NCBI GenBank assembly: GCA_965116245.1
Contig: OZ220497.1
Span: 2,046,001 to 2,110,000, forward strand
Direction: 5' to 3'
DNA: 64,000 bases
Origin: Poriferisodalis sp965116245
Lineage (GTDB): Bacteria; Actinomycetota; Acidimicrobiia; Acidimicrobiales; Poriferisodalaceae
A program made the position numbers and the translations under genes. Positions 24,495 to 34,239 of this stretch are shown piece after piece. The stretch's first letter is position 1. Each line of letters starts with the position of its first letter. The notes beneath the pieces were generated by a model. That model did not search any database, was not told the DNA's origin, and saw nothing but the letters and a program-made list of their open reading frames with translations.

Positions 24495-27400
24495 GTGACT
24501 GGTGATTCCAGCTACAGAGACGACGCACAAATGACGATGGCGTTATCCGACATCTCTCCAGGCCAGCGACTCTCTGGAGTTGTGGCTGGCGGCGACGTTT
24601 TCGTGGTTGCTGTTGAACAGCATGGTTCAGACTCCGTAACGCTCACCTACAGGACAGCGGACGGGAAGCTCGACGAGCGCATCCTTACTTCGGGAGACCT
24701 CGAGGGAGTTAGCGAAGTTGCAGATCGGCGTTGGACTTTCGATGCCGACGGAGCCGCCTTCCGTCTCGCCTCCGAAGCGCGCCGTATGAAGTGGGCACAC
24801 CTCTCGGACCCCTTCGCTGCTGTCGACACATCGAACATAGAGCCGTACCCGCATCAGATCGACGCCGTCTACAACCGCTTCCTGACCCAGAAGCCACTCC
24901 GGTTTCTGCTCGCCGACGACCCAGGTGCTGGCAAGACGATCATGTCGGGGCTGCTTATTCGTGAGCTGATGCTGCGCGGCGACGTGGCCCGCTGCCTGAT
25001 CGTTGCGCCGGGTTCCCTAGTTGAGCAATGGCAGGACGAGCTGTACGAGAAGTTCGGGCTCGAGTTCGATCTAATGTCCCGCCACGCAGTTGAGGCATCT
25101 CGATCTGGCAATCCGTTTCTCGACAAGAACCTGCTTATTGCCCGAGTTGACCAACTGGCCCGCGCAGAGGACTTGAAGGCCAAGTTGGCTGTCACTGACT
25201 GGGATCTTGTGATCGTTGATGAGGCCCACAAGATGTCGGCCCATCAGTACGGGAACGAGCTGAGAAAGACGAGGCGCTTCATGCTCGGTGAGCTGCTTCG
25301 GGACCGGACCCGTCACTTGTTGCTCCTGAGCGCGACGCCGCACAACGGCAAGAACGAGGACTTCTTGGCGTTCATGAGCCTCATCGACCCCGACCGCTTT
25401 GCCGGGCGCCTACGCAACAACGACGAGATGCCTGATGTAAGCGATGTGATGCGTCGGCTGGTGAAGGAGAATCTGCGAACCTTCGAAGGCAAGCGGTTAT
25501 TCCCGAAGCGCTATGCGTACTCTTTGAACTTCGAGCTGTCACCTCTAGAAAGGCAGCTATACGAGGCCGTCACGGCGTACGTCCGCGACGGAATGAACCG
25601 GGCGGCTCGGATGGAGGAAGAGGGCGACAAGCGCCAGGGCATCATCGTTGGCTTCGCTCTGGCTGGACTGCAGCGGCGCCTTGCGTCCTCTCCGGCGGCG
25701 ATATACCACTCTTTGCGTCGACGGCGGGAGCGTCTCGCCAAGCAAGCCGAGCAACTCCGCGAACTTGCGGCTAGCGGTGACACGGTTCCCGCGACTCAGC
25801 TTCCGAAGGGTTTGAAATTCACCGACCTTGAGGGCTTTGACTACGACGACTATGACGAGGAAGAACTCGAAGAGCTTGAGGACTTCGGCATCGACGCCGC
25901 TGCTGCGGCTGCGACCGCCGATGAACTCGAGGCCGAAGTGAGCGAGCTTGGAGCACTTTTAGGAATCGCCGATCAAGTCCGCCAAAATGGCGAGGACACG
26001 AAGTGGAACGAGCTGCGCAATCTGCTGCGCTCCGACGACTTCAAGACCGGTGAAGGGCCTCGAAAGCTGATCGTCTTCTCAGAGCACAAGGACACCTTGA
26101 GCTACGTGGCAGAGCGCGTCGCAGGCGAACTCGGCCGACCCGAAGCGGTGGTTACCGTTCACGGTGGCGTCAAACGCCATGACCGCAAGGCGATCCAGGA
26201 TCGATTTCGAGTCGATCCCACCGTCCAAGTACTCGTAGCTACCGATGCTGCAGGAGAAGGTGTGAACCTCCAGGTTGCGAACATGATGGTCAACTACGAC
26301 CTGCCTTGGAACCCGAACCGCATTGAGCAGCGATTCGGGCGGATTCATCGCATTGGCCAGAATCGCCCATGCCATTTGTGGAACCTCGTGGCACACGAGA
26401 CGCGGGAAGGCAAGGTCTTTGAGCGTCTGTTTCAGAAGATCGAGCAGCAGAAGGCCGTCTATAAGGACCAGGTCTACGACGTGCTTGGCGACTCTCAGAT
26501 AAACCGGTCGCTCCAGGATCTTCTAATCAAGGCGATACGCGATGATGCCGACCCAGCCCATGCCGAATACATGAATGAGATCATTGATGGAGAGATCGGT
26601 GCCCAGCTTGAGGATGTTCTAAGGGAACGAGCGCTGGTCGGTGGATTAGGAGATGACGGCCACACAGACGACATTCGCGACCTGATGGAACGCTCCAGAG
26701 CGCGCAAGCTTCAGCCCTGGTTCGTCGCAGCGTTCTTTGTGGCAGCGCTCAGAGAATACGGAGGACGGATCATAGGGCGTGGGGCAGGTCGCTTCGAGGT
26801 CACGCGCGTACCGGCATCTGTGCGGGCTCACGCCGACGCAGCCCTAGGCCCTGTGCATGACCGATACTGGCCTGTCACATTCGACAAAGCCCATATCGCG
26901 GTCGACAGAGGAGAACGGGCTGAGTTGATCTCGCCTGGCACACCACTGCTTACCGCCGTGGTTGAGAAAGTTCTCAGCGATCATGGCGACGCGCTACAGC
27001 GCGGAGCGATGCTGATCGCACCGGATGATCCGTCGACCGAGCCACGCTTGCTCGTCTATCTTGACCACACAGTCACAGATGGTCGTCGTGTCAACGGTAG
27101 GCGTCAAGTGATCAGCCGCCGCTTTCAGTACGTGGAAATTGACCGACACGGAAATGTCTCCGACCCCGGTAGTGAGCCCTACCTCGGCTACGAACCGACA
27201 GGCGAAGATCTCCGTGAGCGGCTATGGAACAGTCTCAACCTCAATTGGGTAGACCGGGTAGCCGAGGAGTCCGCAAAGAGCTGGGCAATCGAGCATCTAG
27301 CTGGCCCGCACTTCGAGGAAATGCAAGCCGTCACCTCCAAACGGGTGGACAGGGTCCGGGCTGCTGTACGCGAACGGCTCGAAGCCGAGATCCGCTACCT

Positions 27401-28034
27401 GGATCAACAAGCGGAGGAGATAAAGCGAAAGGAGCTTGCGGGGAAGAAGCCCAGGATTAACTCGGGCCGCGCCCGAGCGCGGGCTGACGATCTCGAGGCC
27501 CGCTTGGCCCGACGTCGGCTTGAACTTGACCTTGAAGGAGACCTCCACAACAATCCACCGACCATCGTCGGTGCCGCTCTCGTCGTCCCGCAGGGTTTAG
27601 TAGACAGTCTCGCTGGCTTCTCGCCTCCTGCTGACGCGATAGCAGACAAAATGGAGACCGACCGCCGCGGTGTAGAGGTCGTCTGCAAAGCAGAGCGCTC
27701 ACTCGGTCGGGAGCCGACCCCACAACACCACAATAACCCTGGCTTCGATATCGACTCGGTTGACCCAAAGACCGGGATCCACTACTTCATCGAAGTCAAA
27801 AGTCACCTGCCGCAGACAACCGAAATCAGCGTTTCTGCTCAGCAGATCCAGAAGGCCAAGTCCAACCCCGAGAGATGGCGCCTTGCTGTCGCCTCAGTGC
27901 CGAACGACCCCGAAGGGGAGCCCACAGTCAGCTACCTCGTCGAGCCGTTCCAGGACCAAACCCTTCACTTCGCCCAGACCAAGTTGTCTCTCAATGTTGC
28001 CGAATTGCTCAAGAGCGCTGGAGAACACTGTTGA
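24495..28034 (+). CDS. SNF2-family helicase with C-terminal DUF3883 nuclease-like domain
   Basis: 1179 residues (GTG at 24495; ATG 24531 also possible). Motif I DDPGAGKTI (141-149), motif II DEAH (242-245), motif III LLLSATPHNG and the C-terminal lobe DAAGEGVNLQ to RFGRIHRIGQ define an SNF2 translocase, with an acidic insert DYDDYDEEELEELEDF. The last 150 residues (NNPGFDIDSVDPK to YFIEVKS) match the DUF3883 fold, a PD-(D/E)xK-like pattern D..ExK. It is the first gene of a three-gene plus-strand operon; the methylase start overlaps its stop by 4 nt. Similar translocases are found in DISARM and related restriction-like systems. It likely moves on phage DNA and may signal or cut; the cutting role is inferred. 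Confidence 0.85.
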   Translation: MTGDSSYRDDAQMTMALSDISPGQRLSGVVAGGDVFVVAVEQHGSDSVTLTYRTADGKLDERILTSGDLEGVSEVADRRWTFDADGAAFRLASEARRMKWAHLSDPFAAVDTSNIEPYPHQIDAVYNRFLTQKPLRFLLADDPGAGKTIMSGLLIRELMLRGDVARCLIVAPGSLVEQWQDELYEKFGLEFDLMSRHAVEASRSGNPFLDKNLLIARVDQLARAEDLKAKLAVTDWDLVIVDEAHKMSAHQYGNELRKTRRFMLGELLRDRTRHLLLLSATPHNGKNEDFLAFMSLIDPDRFAGRLRNNDEMPDVSDVMRRLVKENLRTFEGKRLFPKRYAYSLNFELSPLERQLYEAVTAYVRDGMNRAARMEEEGDKRQGIIVGFALAGLQRRLASSPAAIYHSLRRRRERLAKQAEQLRELAASGDTVPATQLPKGLKFTDLEGFDYDDYDEEELEELEDFGIDAAAAAATADELEAEVSELGALLGIADQVRQNGEDTKWNELRNLLRSDDFKTGEGPRKLIVFSEHKDTLSYVAERVAGELGRPEAVVTVHGGVKRHDRKAIQDRFRVDPTVQVLVATDAAGEGVNLQVANMMVNYDLPWNPNRIEQRFGRIHRIGQNRPCHLWNLVAHETREGKVFERLFQKIEQQKAVYKDQVYDVLGDSQINRSLQDLLIKAIRDDADPAHAEYMNEIIDGEIGAQLEDVLRERALVGGLGDDGHTDDIRDLMERSRARKLQPWFVAAFFVAALREYGGRIIGRGAGRFEVTRVPASVRAHADAALGPVHDRYWPVTFDKAHIAVDRGERAELISPGTPLLTAVVEKVLSDHGDALQRGAMLIAPDDPSTEPRLLVYLDHTVTDGRRVNGRRQVISRRFQYVEIDRHGNVSDPGSEPYLGYEPTGEDLRERLWNSLNLNWVDRVAEESAKSWAIEHLAGPHFEEMQAVTSKRVDRVRAAVRERLEAEIRYLDQQAEEIKRKELAGKKPRINSGRARARADDLEARLARRRLELDLEGDLHNNPPTIVGAALVVPQGLVDSLAGFSPPADAIADKMETDRRGVEVVCKAERSLGREPTPQHHNNPGFDIDSVDPKTGIHYFIEVKSHLPQTTEISVSAQQIQKAKSNPERWRLAVASVPNDPEGEPTVSYLVEPFQDQTLHFAQTKLSLNVAELLKSAGEHC

Positions 28035-30778
28035 CCGTTAATCACAAACCGAAGCTCATAGAAGTCGCTCTGCCGCTTGTGGCGATCAACGCCGAGGCAT
28101 CAAGGGAAAAGTCGATTCGTCACGGTCATCCGTCTACGTTGCACTTGTGGTGGGCACGGCGTCCTCTGGCGGCAGCCCGAGCGGTGATCTGGGCCTCCCT
28201 TGTGGACGACCCATCCGGTGACTCGTCGCTGTCGCACGAGCAGCAGGAAGTTGAGAGGCAGCGGCTGTTCGGGATTCTGGAGCAACTGGTCAAGTGGGAG
28301 AATTCCAATAATCCCGATGTGCTTGCCCAAGCCAGAGCAGAGATTGACCGGTGCTATCCCGACGGTCCGCCGCCGATCCTGGATCCCTTCGCTGGTGGCG
28401 GCGCGATTCCCCTCGAGGCGCAACGACTTGGTTTAGCAGCTTTCGCCGGGGACCTGAACCCGGTCGCGGTGCTCATCAACAAGGCGATGATTGAGACTCC
28501 AACCCGCTTCGCCGGGATGTCGCCGGTGCATCCGAGCATAGACAAATCCCTAACCGCCTGGGAGCGGGCCCAGGGTTTGGCTGCTGATGTACAAGCGTAC
28601 GGAAAGCGGATGCATGACTATGCCCAACGCCGCATCGGGCATCTGTATCCCGATGCCATTGGCACCGGCGGCAACAGGCTCACGCCCATCGCCTGGATAT
28701 GGGCCCGCACCGTGAAGTCACCAGACCCTAGCTGGAACGGCCACGTGCCGTTGGTGGCATCGTGGACACTCTCCAATAGACCCGGTAAACCCAAGGTTTG
28801 GATTGAACCAGTCATTGATCGCGGCACAATGACAATTAGCTATCGGATCCAAGAGGGCGGCGAACCCTCCCACATCAGAACCGTTAAGCAAGGCAATGGA
28901 ACTTGCGTCGCGACTGGAGCTGCAATCCCAGGCGACTACATCAAGGCTGAGGGCAAGGCTGGCCGGATGGGGCACCAGCTGATGGCCGTAGTCGCTGAAG
29001 GCAAGCAGGGTCGTACGTATCTTTCGCCAACCATAGACGACACACAGGCACCAAACTGTGAGAAGCCCGAATGGCAACCCAATGAGCGTGTCCCGCAACC
29101 CAACCACGAAGTTGACCGCCTACCGATGTATGGGATGTTCACGTGGGGTGACGCGTTCACCAATAGGCAGCTTGTTGCGCTCACAACATTTTCCGACCTT
29201 CTTGAAGAGATGGCAAAGGAAGTGGAGATGGATGCTCTGGCCGCAAGCATGGCATCCGATGGGACGCGGCTGAGAAACGGCGGGCAAGGCGCCCGTGCCT
29301 ACGCGGATGCGATCATCACCTATCTCGCTCTTGTGATTGACAAATGTGCCGACTACTGGTCAGTCATTTGTACATGGATAAACTCGCTGGAGGCGGTTCG
29401 TAGTACGTTTGGCCGTCAGGCGATTCCGATGACATGGGACTTTTCAGAAGTAAATCCATTTTCCTCATCTGCTGGCAGTTGGTCTTCAATGTTAAACTGG
29501 GTTGTCAAGGCAGTTGATCATCTGCCCGCGTGCGGCGGTGCCAGCCTTGTTGTGCAAAAGGACGCCCGAACTTTGATGGGCGAGTCTTCTGGCGCCATGT
29601 TATCTACAGATCCGCCCTACTATGACAATATTTCGTACGCCGATCTTTCCGATTTTTTCTACGTTTGGTTGCGCAGGAACCTCACTGATGTTTGGCCCAA
29701 TGAGTGCTCAACCATAGTGACCCCTAAATCCGATGAGTTGATCGCAAATCAATACCGGGCTGGCTCGAAAAAGAGAGCCCAGGAGCACTTTGAGTACGGC
29801 ATGGCCAAGTTCATGGACAACGTCGCTACGAATCAGCCGTCCGACACTCCGACAACAATATACTACGCCTACAAGGCCACCGAGACCAAAGAAGGGGAAG
29901 TCCGATCCACCGGCTGGGACACATTTCTTCAAGCTGTCATTGACGCGGGACTGCAAATCAACGCCACCTGGCCCCTACGCACAGAAAGATCCAGTCGTCT
30001 TCTCAGCCTCGGAACCAACGCCCTGGCCTCCTCCATCGTCCTCGCTTGCCGCCCTCGCCCGATTTCCACGAGTCCCGCTACACGCGGCGAGTTCATAGCG
30101 GCATTGCGGCAGGAACTTCCGGAGGCGGTGGAGGTATTGCAGTCTGGCAACATAGCACCGGTGGATATGGCCCAGTCCACCATCGGGCCCGGCATCAAGG
30201 TGTTCTCTCGCTACTCACGAGTAGTGCAAGCAGACGGAACATCAATGCCGGTGTCGGACGCTCTGGCCATAATCAACCAAGTACTTGGCGAGGTGCTCGA
30301 CGGTGCTGAGGCTGACCTCGACGCCGACACCCGCTTCGCGCTCAACTGGTTCTCTGCCCACGGCTATAACTCCGGACCCGCAGGCGAAGCCGACAGCGTG
30401 GCCCGAGCCAAGAACACCTCTCTGGCTGGCATAGAGACTGCCGGTATCGGCGAGGCCAGCTCAGGCAAGTTCCGACTGTATGAACGCTCGGAGCTTGACC
30501 CGGACTGGTCACCCTTACAAGACGACCGCCTCACGGTCTGGGAGGCCACTCAGTATCTTGTGGCCGCACTGGAAGGCTCTGAAGCCGAGGCTGCCGCCCT
30601 ATTGCAATCGCTAGGCGGCGATGGCGACAGGGCACGATCACTTGTCTACTTGCTCTACCAAAAGGCTAACGGCAGGGGATGGGTATCGGAGGCCAACGCT
30701 TACAACACCCTCATCGCCGCCTGGCCCAACCTGCGCACCAGAACAACACACAGCACTGACCAACAAGCCCTGCTATGA
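28031..30778 (+). CDS. DUF1156-containing DNA (adenine) methyltransferase
   Basis: 915 residues from a TTG at 28031 (TTGA overlap with the helicase stop). The front MTVNHKPKLIEVALPLVAIN and HPSTLHLWWARRPL is DUF1156. SAM motif I DPFAGGGAIPLEA lies at 118-130 and the catalytic DPPY in STDPPYYDNISYADLSDFFY near 527, so the two motifs are far apart as in COG1743. The family is annotated as adenine-specific DNA methylase and should mark self DNA. Coupling to an SNF2 helicase and a DUF499 ATPase repeats a combination known from archaeal and bacterial defence islands. No lesion is visible. Confidence 0.85.
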   Translation: MTVNHKPKLIEVALPLVAINAEASREKSIRHGHPSTLHLWWARRPLAAARAVIWASLVDDPSGDSSLSHEQQEVERQRLFGILEQLVKWENSNNPDVLAQARAEIDRCYPDGPPPILDPFAGGGAIPLEAQRLGLAAFAGDLNPVAVLINKAMIETPTRFAGMSPVHPSIDKSLTAWERAQGLAADVQAYGKRMHDYAQRRIGHLYPDAIGTGGNRLTPIAWIWARTVKSPDPSWNGHVPLVASWTLSNRPGKPKVWIEPVIDRGTMTISYRIQEGGEPSHIRTVKQGNGTCVATGAAIPGDYIKAEGKAGRMGHQLMAVVAEGKQGRTYLSPTIDDTQAPNCEKPEWQPNERVPQPNHEVDRLPMYGMFTWGDAFTNRQLVALTTFSDLLEEMAKEVEMDALAASMASDGTRLRNGGQGARAYADAIITYLALVIDKCADYWSVICTWINSLEAVRSTFGRQAIPMTWDFSEVNPFSSSAGSWSSMLNWVVKAVDHLPACGGASLVVQKDARTLMGESSGAMLSTDPPYYDNISYADLSDFFYVWLRRNLTDVWPNECSTIVTPKSDELIANQYRAGSKKRAQEHFEYGMAKFMDNVATNQPSDTPTTIYYAYKATETKEGEVRSTGWDTFLQAVIDAGLQINATWPLRTERSSRLLSLGTNALASSIVLACRPRPISTSPATRGEFIAALRQELPEAVEVLQSGNIAPVDMAQSTIGPGIKVFSRYSRVVQADGTSMPVSDALAIINQVLGEVLDGAEADLDADTRFALNWFSAHGYNSGPAGEADSVARAKNTSLAGIETAGIGEASSGKFRLYERSELDPDWSPLQDDRLTVWEATQYLVAALEGSEAEAAALLQSLGGDGDRARSLVYLLYQKANGRGWVSEANAYNTLIAAWPNLRTRTTHSTDQQALL

Positions 30779-30826
30779 CCGAGCCAACGATCCACCAGGT
30801 CACACGATCCGAGCGTTGGTCCAAGC

Positions 30827-30840
30827 GGTTCTATAGAACC
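30827..30840. promoter_or_regulatory. 14-bp perfect palindrome between methylase and DUF499 genes
   Basis: GGTTCTATAGAACC is self-complementary and lies 24 bases before the ATG at 30864, in the only gap of this operon (85 bases). It could be an operator or part of a transcript hairpin modulating the third gene. Confidence 0.4.
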
Positions 30841-30863
30841 ATGGGCACCGAGAGGGGACTCAC

Positions 30864-33800
30864 ATGGTGATGGCCAACAGCGAGCGGGTGGGTCGGGCTC
30901 TAGATCTGCTTCGTAGCGGTCTGGAGCCCAAGTGCCGTCAGACATGGGAGGGCTTCTATGGCGAGGGTTGGCTGGAGCGGGTTAACCAGCAGTTACACAA
31001 TCCGCAATCCAACCCCTCATCAATGGACATCCAGTTTCTGTTCAGCGGAATGAAGGGAACCTGGAACGAGGTTTTCGGACATGCGTTCGGCCCCGATTTA
31101 CGCTCTCTCGTGTTTGAGCTGTCGAGTGTGAGAAACACTTGGGCGCACCAGGGCTCGTTCAGCAGTGATGACGTGCTGCGGGCGCTAGATTCAATGGAGC
31201 GACTGCTAGGCGAGTTTGGCGATACCGAGAATCGTCAGTCCATTAAGGCGCTACGTCGCGACCTAATGCGGCAAGTGTTTGAAGAGGAGTCCCGCAGCGA
31301 GCGTCGAAAGACTGCTGCGCAGCGGACAGAAAGTCAGCCCCACGCCGGTCTCACCCCTTGGCGTGAAGTGGTTACTCCCCATGCCGACGTTGCGTCGGGC
31401 CGCTTTGACCAAGCCGAATTTGCCGCCAATCTCTACGAGGTTGCCAACGGGTCGGCGGACGAGGAGTACCAGGACCCGAGGGCGTTTTTCGCGCGAACAC
31501 ACTTGACCGTGGGTTTGACCGAACTGCTAGTTGGTGCGGCGCGCCGCCTCTCCGGAGAGGGCGGTGACCCGGTGATTGAACTCCAGACGAACTTCGGAGG
31601 AGGCAAAACGCACTCGATGATTGCGCTCTATCACCTCGCCTCGGGCGCGGCGGCCGGGGAGCTACCCGAGGTTGGGGACGCACTAGCCGCAGAGAATCTG
31701 GATTTGCCGGAACGCATCAACCGGGCGGTGATTGTCGGCCAATTTGTCTCCACTTCAGCCCCAGAGCGCGTAGAGGATGACATTGCGGTCCACACTCTGT
31801 GGGGTCGTCTGGCGTACCAGTTGGGCGGACGAGACGGTTATGAGCTTGTCCGCACCGATGACGAGAATGGTACGAGTCCCGGTGCCGCGCTCACAAGGCT
31901 CTTCCAGCAGTATGGGCCTGCTGTAGTTCTGATTGATGAGTGGGTTGCCTATGCCCGTCAGCTGCGCGATGGCGACAGTGGGGGGCGTCTGGCCGGTGGC
32001 GATTTCGACACGCAGTTCACGTTTGCGCAGCTCCTGACTGAGGCCGCGGCTGCGGTGCCCAACGTGGTGGTTCTGGTATCCATCCCGGCATCAGATATTG
32101 AGGTAGGTAGCGACCGGGGCCGCACGGCGCTTGAGAGGCTAAAGAACGTCGTCACACGCAAAGCCGCTCAATGGCAGCCAGCGTCGGCTGCTGAGTCATT
32201 CGAGATCGTCAGACGTCGACTGTTTGATCCTGTTCCCGCACATCGGAAGAGGGTTAGCGACGGAGTGATCCGGGCGTTTACCGAGATGTACCGCAAACAG
32301 CACCCTGAATTCCCTTCCGGCGTATCAGAAGAGGAATATCGGCAGCGCATGCAGTTGTCGTACCCGATCCATCCAGAGTTGTTTGACCGCCTGTTTGGGG
32401 ACTGGTCGGTCCTTGACAAGTTTCAGCGCACACGCGGAGTGTTGCGACTGATGGCATTGGCCATCTCCCATTTGTGGCAAAGGGGCGATCAGTCACTGTT
32501 GATAATGCCAGGCAACCTCCCCATGGACTCCGGAGCATTGGTGTCAGAGATGAAGAGGTACTTGGAGGATGGCTGGGACCCGGTCATCAAGTCTGATGTC
32601 GACGGAGAAAACGCTCTGCCTTTGCGCCTAGATCAAGAGCACAAGCACTTTGGCCGTATCTCGGCTACGAGGCGCGTCGCTCGCACAGTCTATATGGGCT
32701 CTGCTGCGAAGCCTGACGGCAAGCGTGGAGTCAATTTGAAGCAAGTGGCCCTCGGCTGCGTACAACCGGGCGAGCCCGTTGGCCAATTTGGCGATGCACT
32801 CAAGCGTCTTTCAGGCCAGGCCACCCACCTGTATGTTGATGGCGAGCAGTATTGGTATTCGCTCCAACGCAATGCCAATCGTGAGGCCGCCGACCGGGCT
32901 GCTTCCAATTTTTCTGACCGTGATGCTGATGACGAGGTCAAGAAGCGAATCGCCAAGCAAAGAGACCGAGGTAACTTCGCTTCGATCCAAGTTTTTGCAG
33001 AAGGCTCAGGTGACGTGCCGGACGACGACGATGGCGTGCGATTGGTTGTTCTATCGCCCAATGTCACGCATTCGTCCAGCGACGAACACTCTCCTGCAGT
33101 TGAATTAGCTTCAACGATCCTCAGTCAACGCGACGGTGGACCCCGGCTCAACCGGAACCTGCTGGTGTTCACGGCCGCCGCAGCAAATCGATTGAGCGAA
33201 CTGCGGTCGGCGACCCGCATGTACTTGGCGTGGGAGTCCATTGTCCGTGATCCGGAGTCACTTCAGTTGACTCCCCACCAGCAGAAGCAGGCACAGAACA
33301 ATCTGAAGGAAGTTTTCCAACAGGTAGACAGCTTAATTGGTGAGACATTCACGCTCATACTCACGCCGAGCCAACAACCGGGTACGCGTGAGATCAGTTG
33401 GCAGACAACTAAGGCCACGACTGATGGGAACATTGGTGCCCGCGTGAGCAAGAAGCTAGCGACGGAAGAGAAGCTCATTGCAACTTACGGGGGCGTGCGG
33501 GTCAAAATGGACATTGACCGATACAGCCTTTGGTCAGACCGGCACGACGTTTCCGTGAGCGACCTCTGGTCAACCTACGCCCGCTACCCGCATATGCCCA
33601 GACTTGCGTCGCGCAGTGTTTTGGACGATGCGATCAGTAACGGCACGGCGAACTTCAATTGGTCGCAGGAGACTTTCGGATATGCCGATGCATACGACGG
33701 AACGAAATGGGTCGGAGTCCAGACCGGCCAAAACGTGGCGCCGGGAGCCGGAGGCCTACTCATCCACCCCGATCACGTCCCCGCATCTCAGCAACCGGAT

Positions 33801-34103
33801 CCATACCGCCAGCCAGATGCACCAGACACCCCTGATGGTGTAACAGAAGTGATCGACCCCGACCCAAGCCCACCTACGCCGCCTAACCCAAGCAAGTTCT
33901 ATGCACATTTTGACCTTGAATCGGTGCGCGTAATCCGACAGGTAGGCGAGATCTATGATCATGTCATCGCCCGCCTTGGTCCCGATATAGAACTCTTACT
34001 CGAAGTGAGAGCCACTAACCTCGAAGGCTACGACGACACCACAAAACGAATAGTCTCCGAAAACGCCTCCAACCTGGGTGCCAAAGTCTCGGAATTCGAA
34101 TAG
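30864..34103 (+). CDS. HEPN-DUF499 AAA-type ATPase
   Basis: 1079 residues. The first 120 form a HEPN-like (Swt1-type) domain: conserved GWLERVNQQL and the RNase-type motif RNTWAH (R90, H95), the Rx4H of HEPN nucleases. DUF499 follows with TPHADVASGRFDQAEFAANL, Walker A NFGGGKTH (243-250), Walker B VVLIDEWVAYAR (354-365), and a long C-terminus with a Pro-rich linker near 990-1015. DUF499 (COG1483) ATPases accompany DUF1156 methylases in defence loci. A toxic RNase domain joined to the ATPase suggests abortive action on top of DNA targeting; this is an inference. ATG at 30864 or 30870 are equally possible. Confidence 0.82.
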   Translation: MVMANSERVGRALDLLRSGLEPKCRQTWEGFYGEGWLERVNQQLHNPQSNPSSMDIQFLFSGMKGTWNEVFGHAFGPDLRSLVFELSSVRNTWAHQGSFSSDDVLRALDSMERLLGEFGDTENRQSIKALRRDLMRQVFEEESRSERRKTAAQRTESQPHAGLTPWREVVTPHADVASGRFDQAEFAANLYEVANGSADEEYQDPRAFFARTHLTVGLTELLVGAARRLSGEGGDPVIELQTNFGGGKTHSMIALYHLASGAAAGELPEVGDALAAENLDLPERINRAVIVGQFVSTSAPERVEDDIAVHTLWGRLAYQLGGRDGYELVRTDDENGTSPGAALTRLFQQYGPAVVLIDEWVAYARQLRDGDSGGRLAGGDFDTQFTFAQLLTEAAAAVPNVVVLVSIPASDIEVGSDRGRTALERLKNVVTRKAAQWQPASAAESFEIVRRRLFDPVPAHRKRVSDGVIRAFTEMYRKQHPEFPSGVSEEEYRQRMQLSYPIHPELFDRLFGDWSVLDKFQRTRGVLRLMALAISHLWQRGDQSLLIMPGNLPMDSGALVSEMKRYLEDGWDPVIKSDVDGENALPLRLDQEHKHFGRISATRRVARTVYMGSAAKPDGKRGVNLKQVALGCVQPGEPVGQFGDALKRLSGQATHLYVDGEQYWYSLQRNANREAADRAASNFSDRDADDEVKKRIAKQRDRGNFASIQVFAEGSGDVPDDDDGVRLVVLSPNVTHSSSDEHSPAVELASTILSQRDGGPRLNRNLLVFTAAAANRLSELRSATRMYLAWESIVRDPESLQLTPHQQKQAQNNLKEVFQQVDSLIGETFTLILTPSQQPGTREISWQTTKATTDGNIGARVSKKLATEEKLIATYGGVRVKMDIDRYSLWSDRHDVSVSDLWSTYARYPHMPRLASRSVLDDAISNGTANFNWSQETFGYADAYDGTKWVGVQTGQNVAPGAGGLLIHPDHVPASQQPDPYRQPDAPDTPDGVTEVIDPDPSPPTPPNPSKFYAHFDLESVRVIRQVGEIYDHVIARLGPDIELLLEVRATNLEGYDDTTKRIVSENASNLGAKVSEFE

Positions 34104-34133
34104 CTAACTGGCCGTTGATCGGCCCTTCAGCTA
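34101..34133. terminator. Hairpin between convergent DUF499 and RloB genes
   Basis: TAGCT pairs with AGCTA and, inside, GGCCG with CGGCC around the loop TTGAT; the two helices are separated by 4-nt symmetric internal loops. The first bases are the DUF499 stop codon. A modest terminator candidate serving the plus-strand operon. Confidence 0.45.
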
Positions 34134-34239
34134 CGTTTCTATTCTGAGACTCTGGCGATTAACCGGCCAAGCCTTGGCTCGTTGGCTTGCAGTGGACACT
34201 GATCGCTGCAGGGTCTTACTTGCTTTGTTTGCGCGCCAC

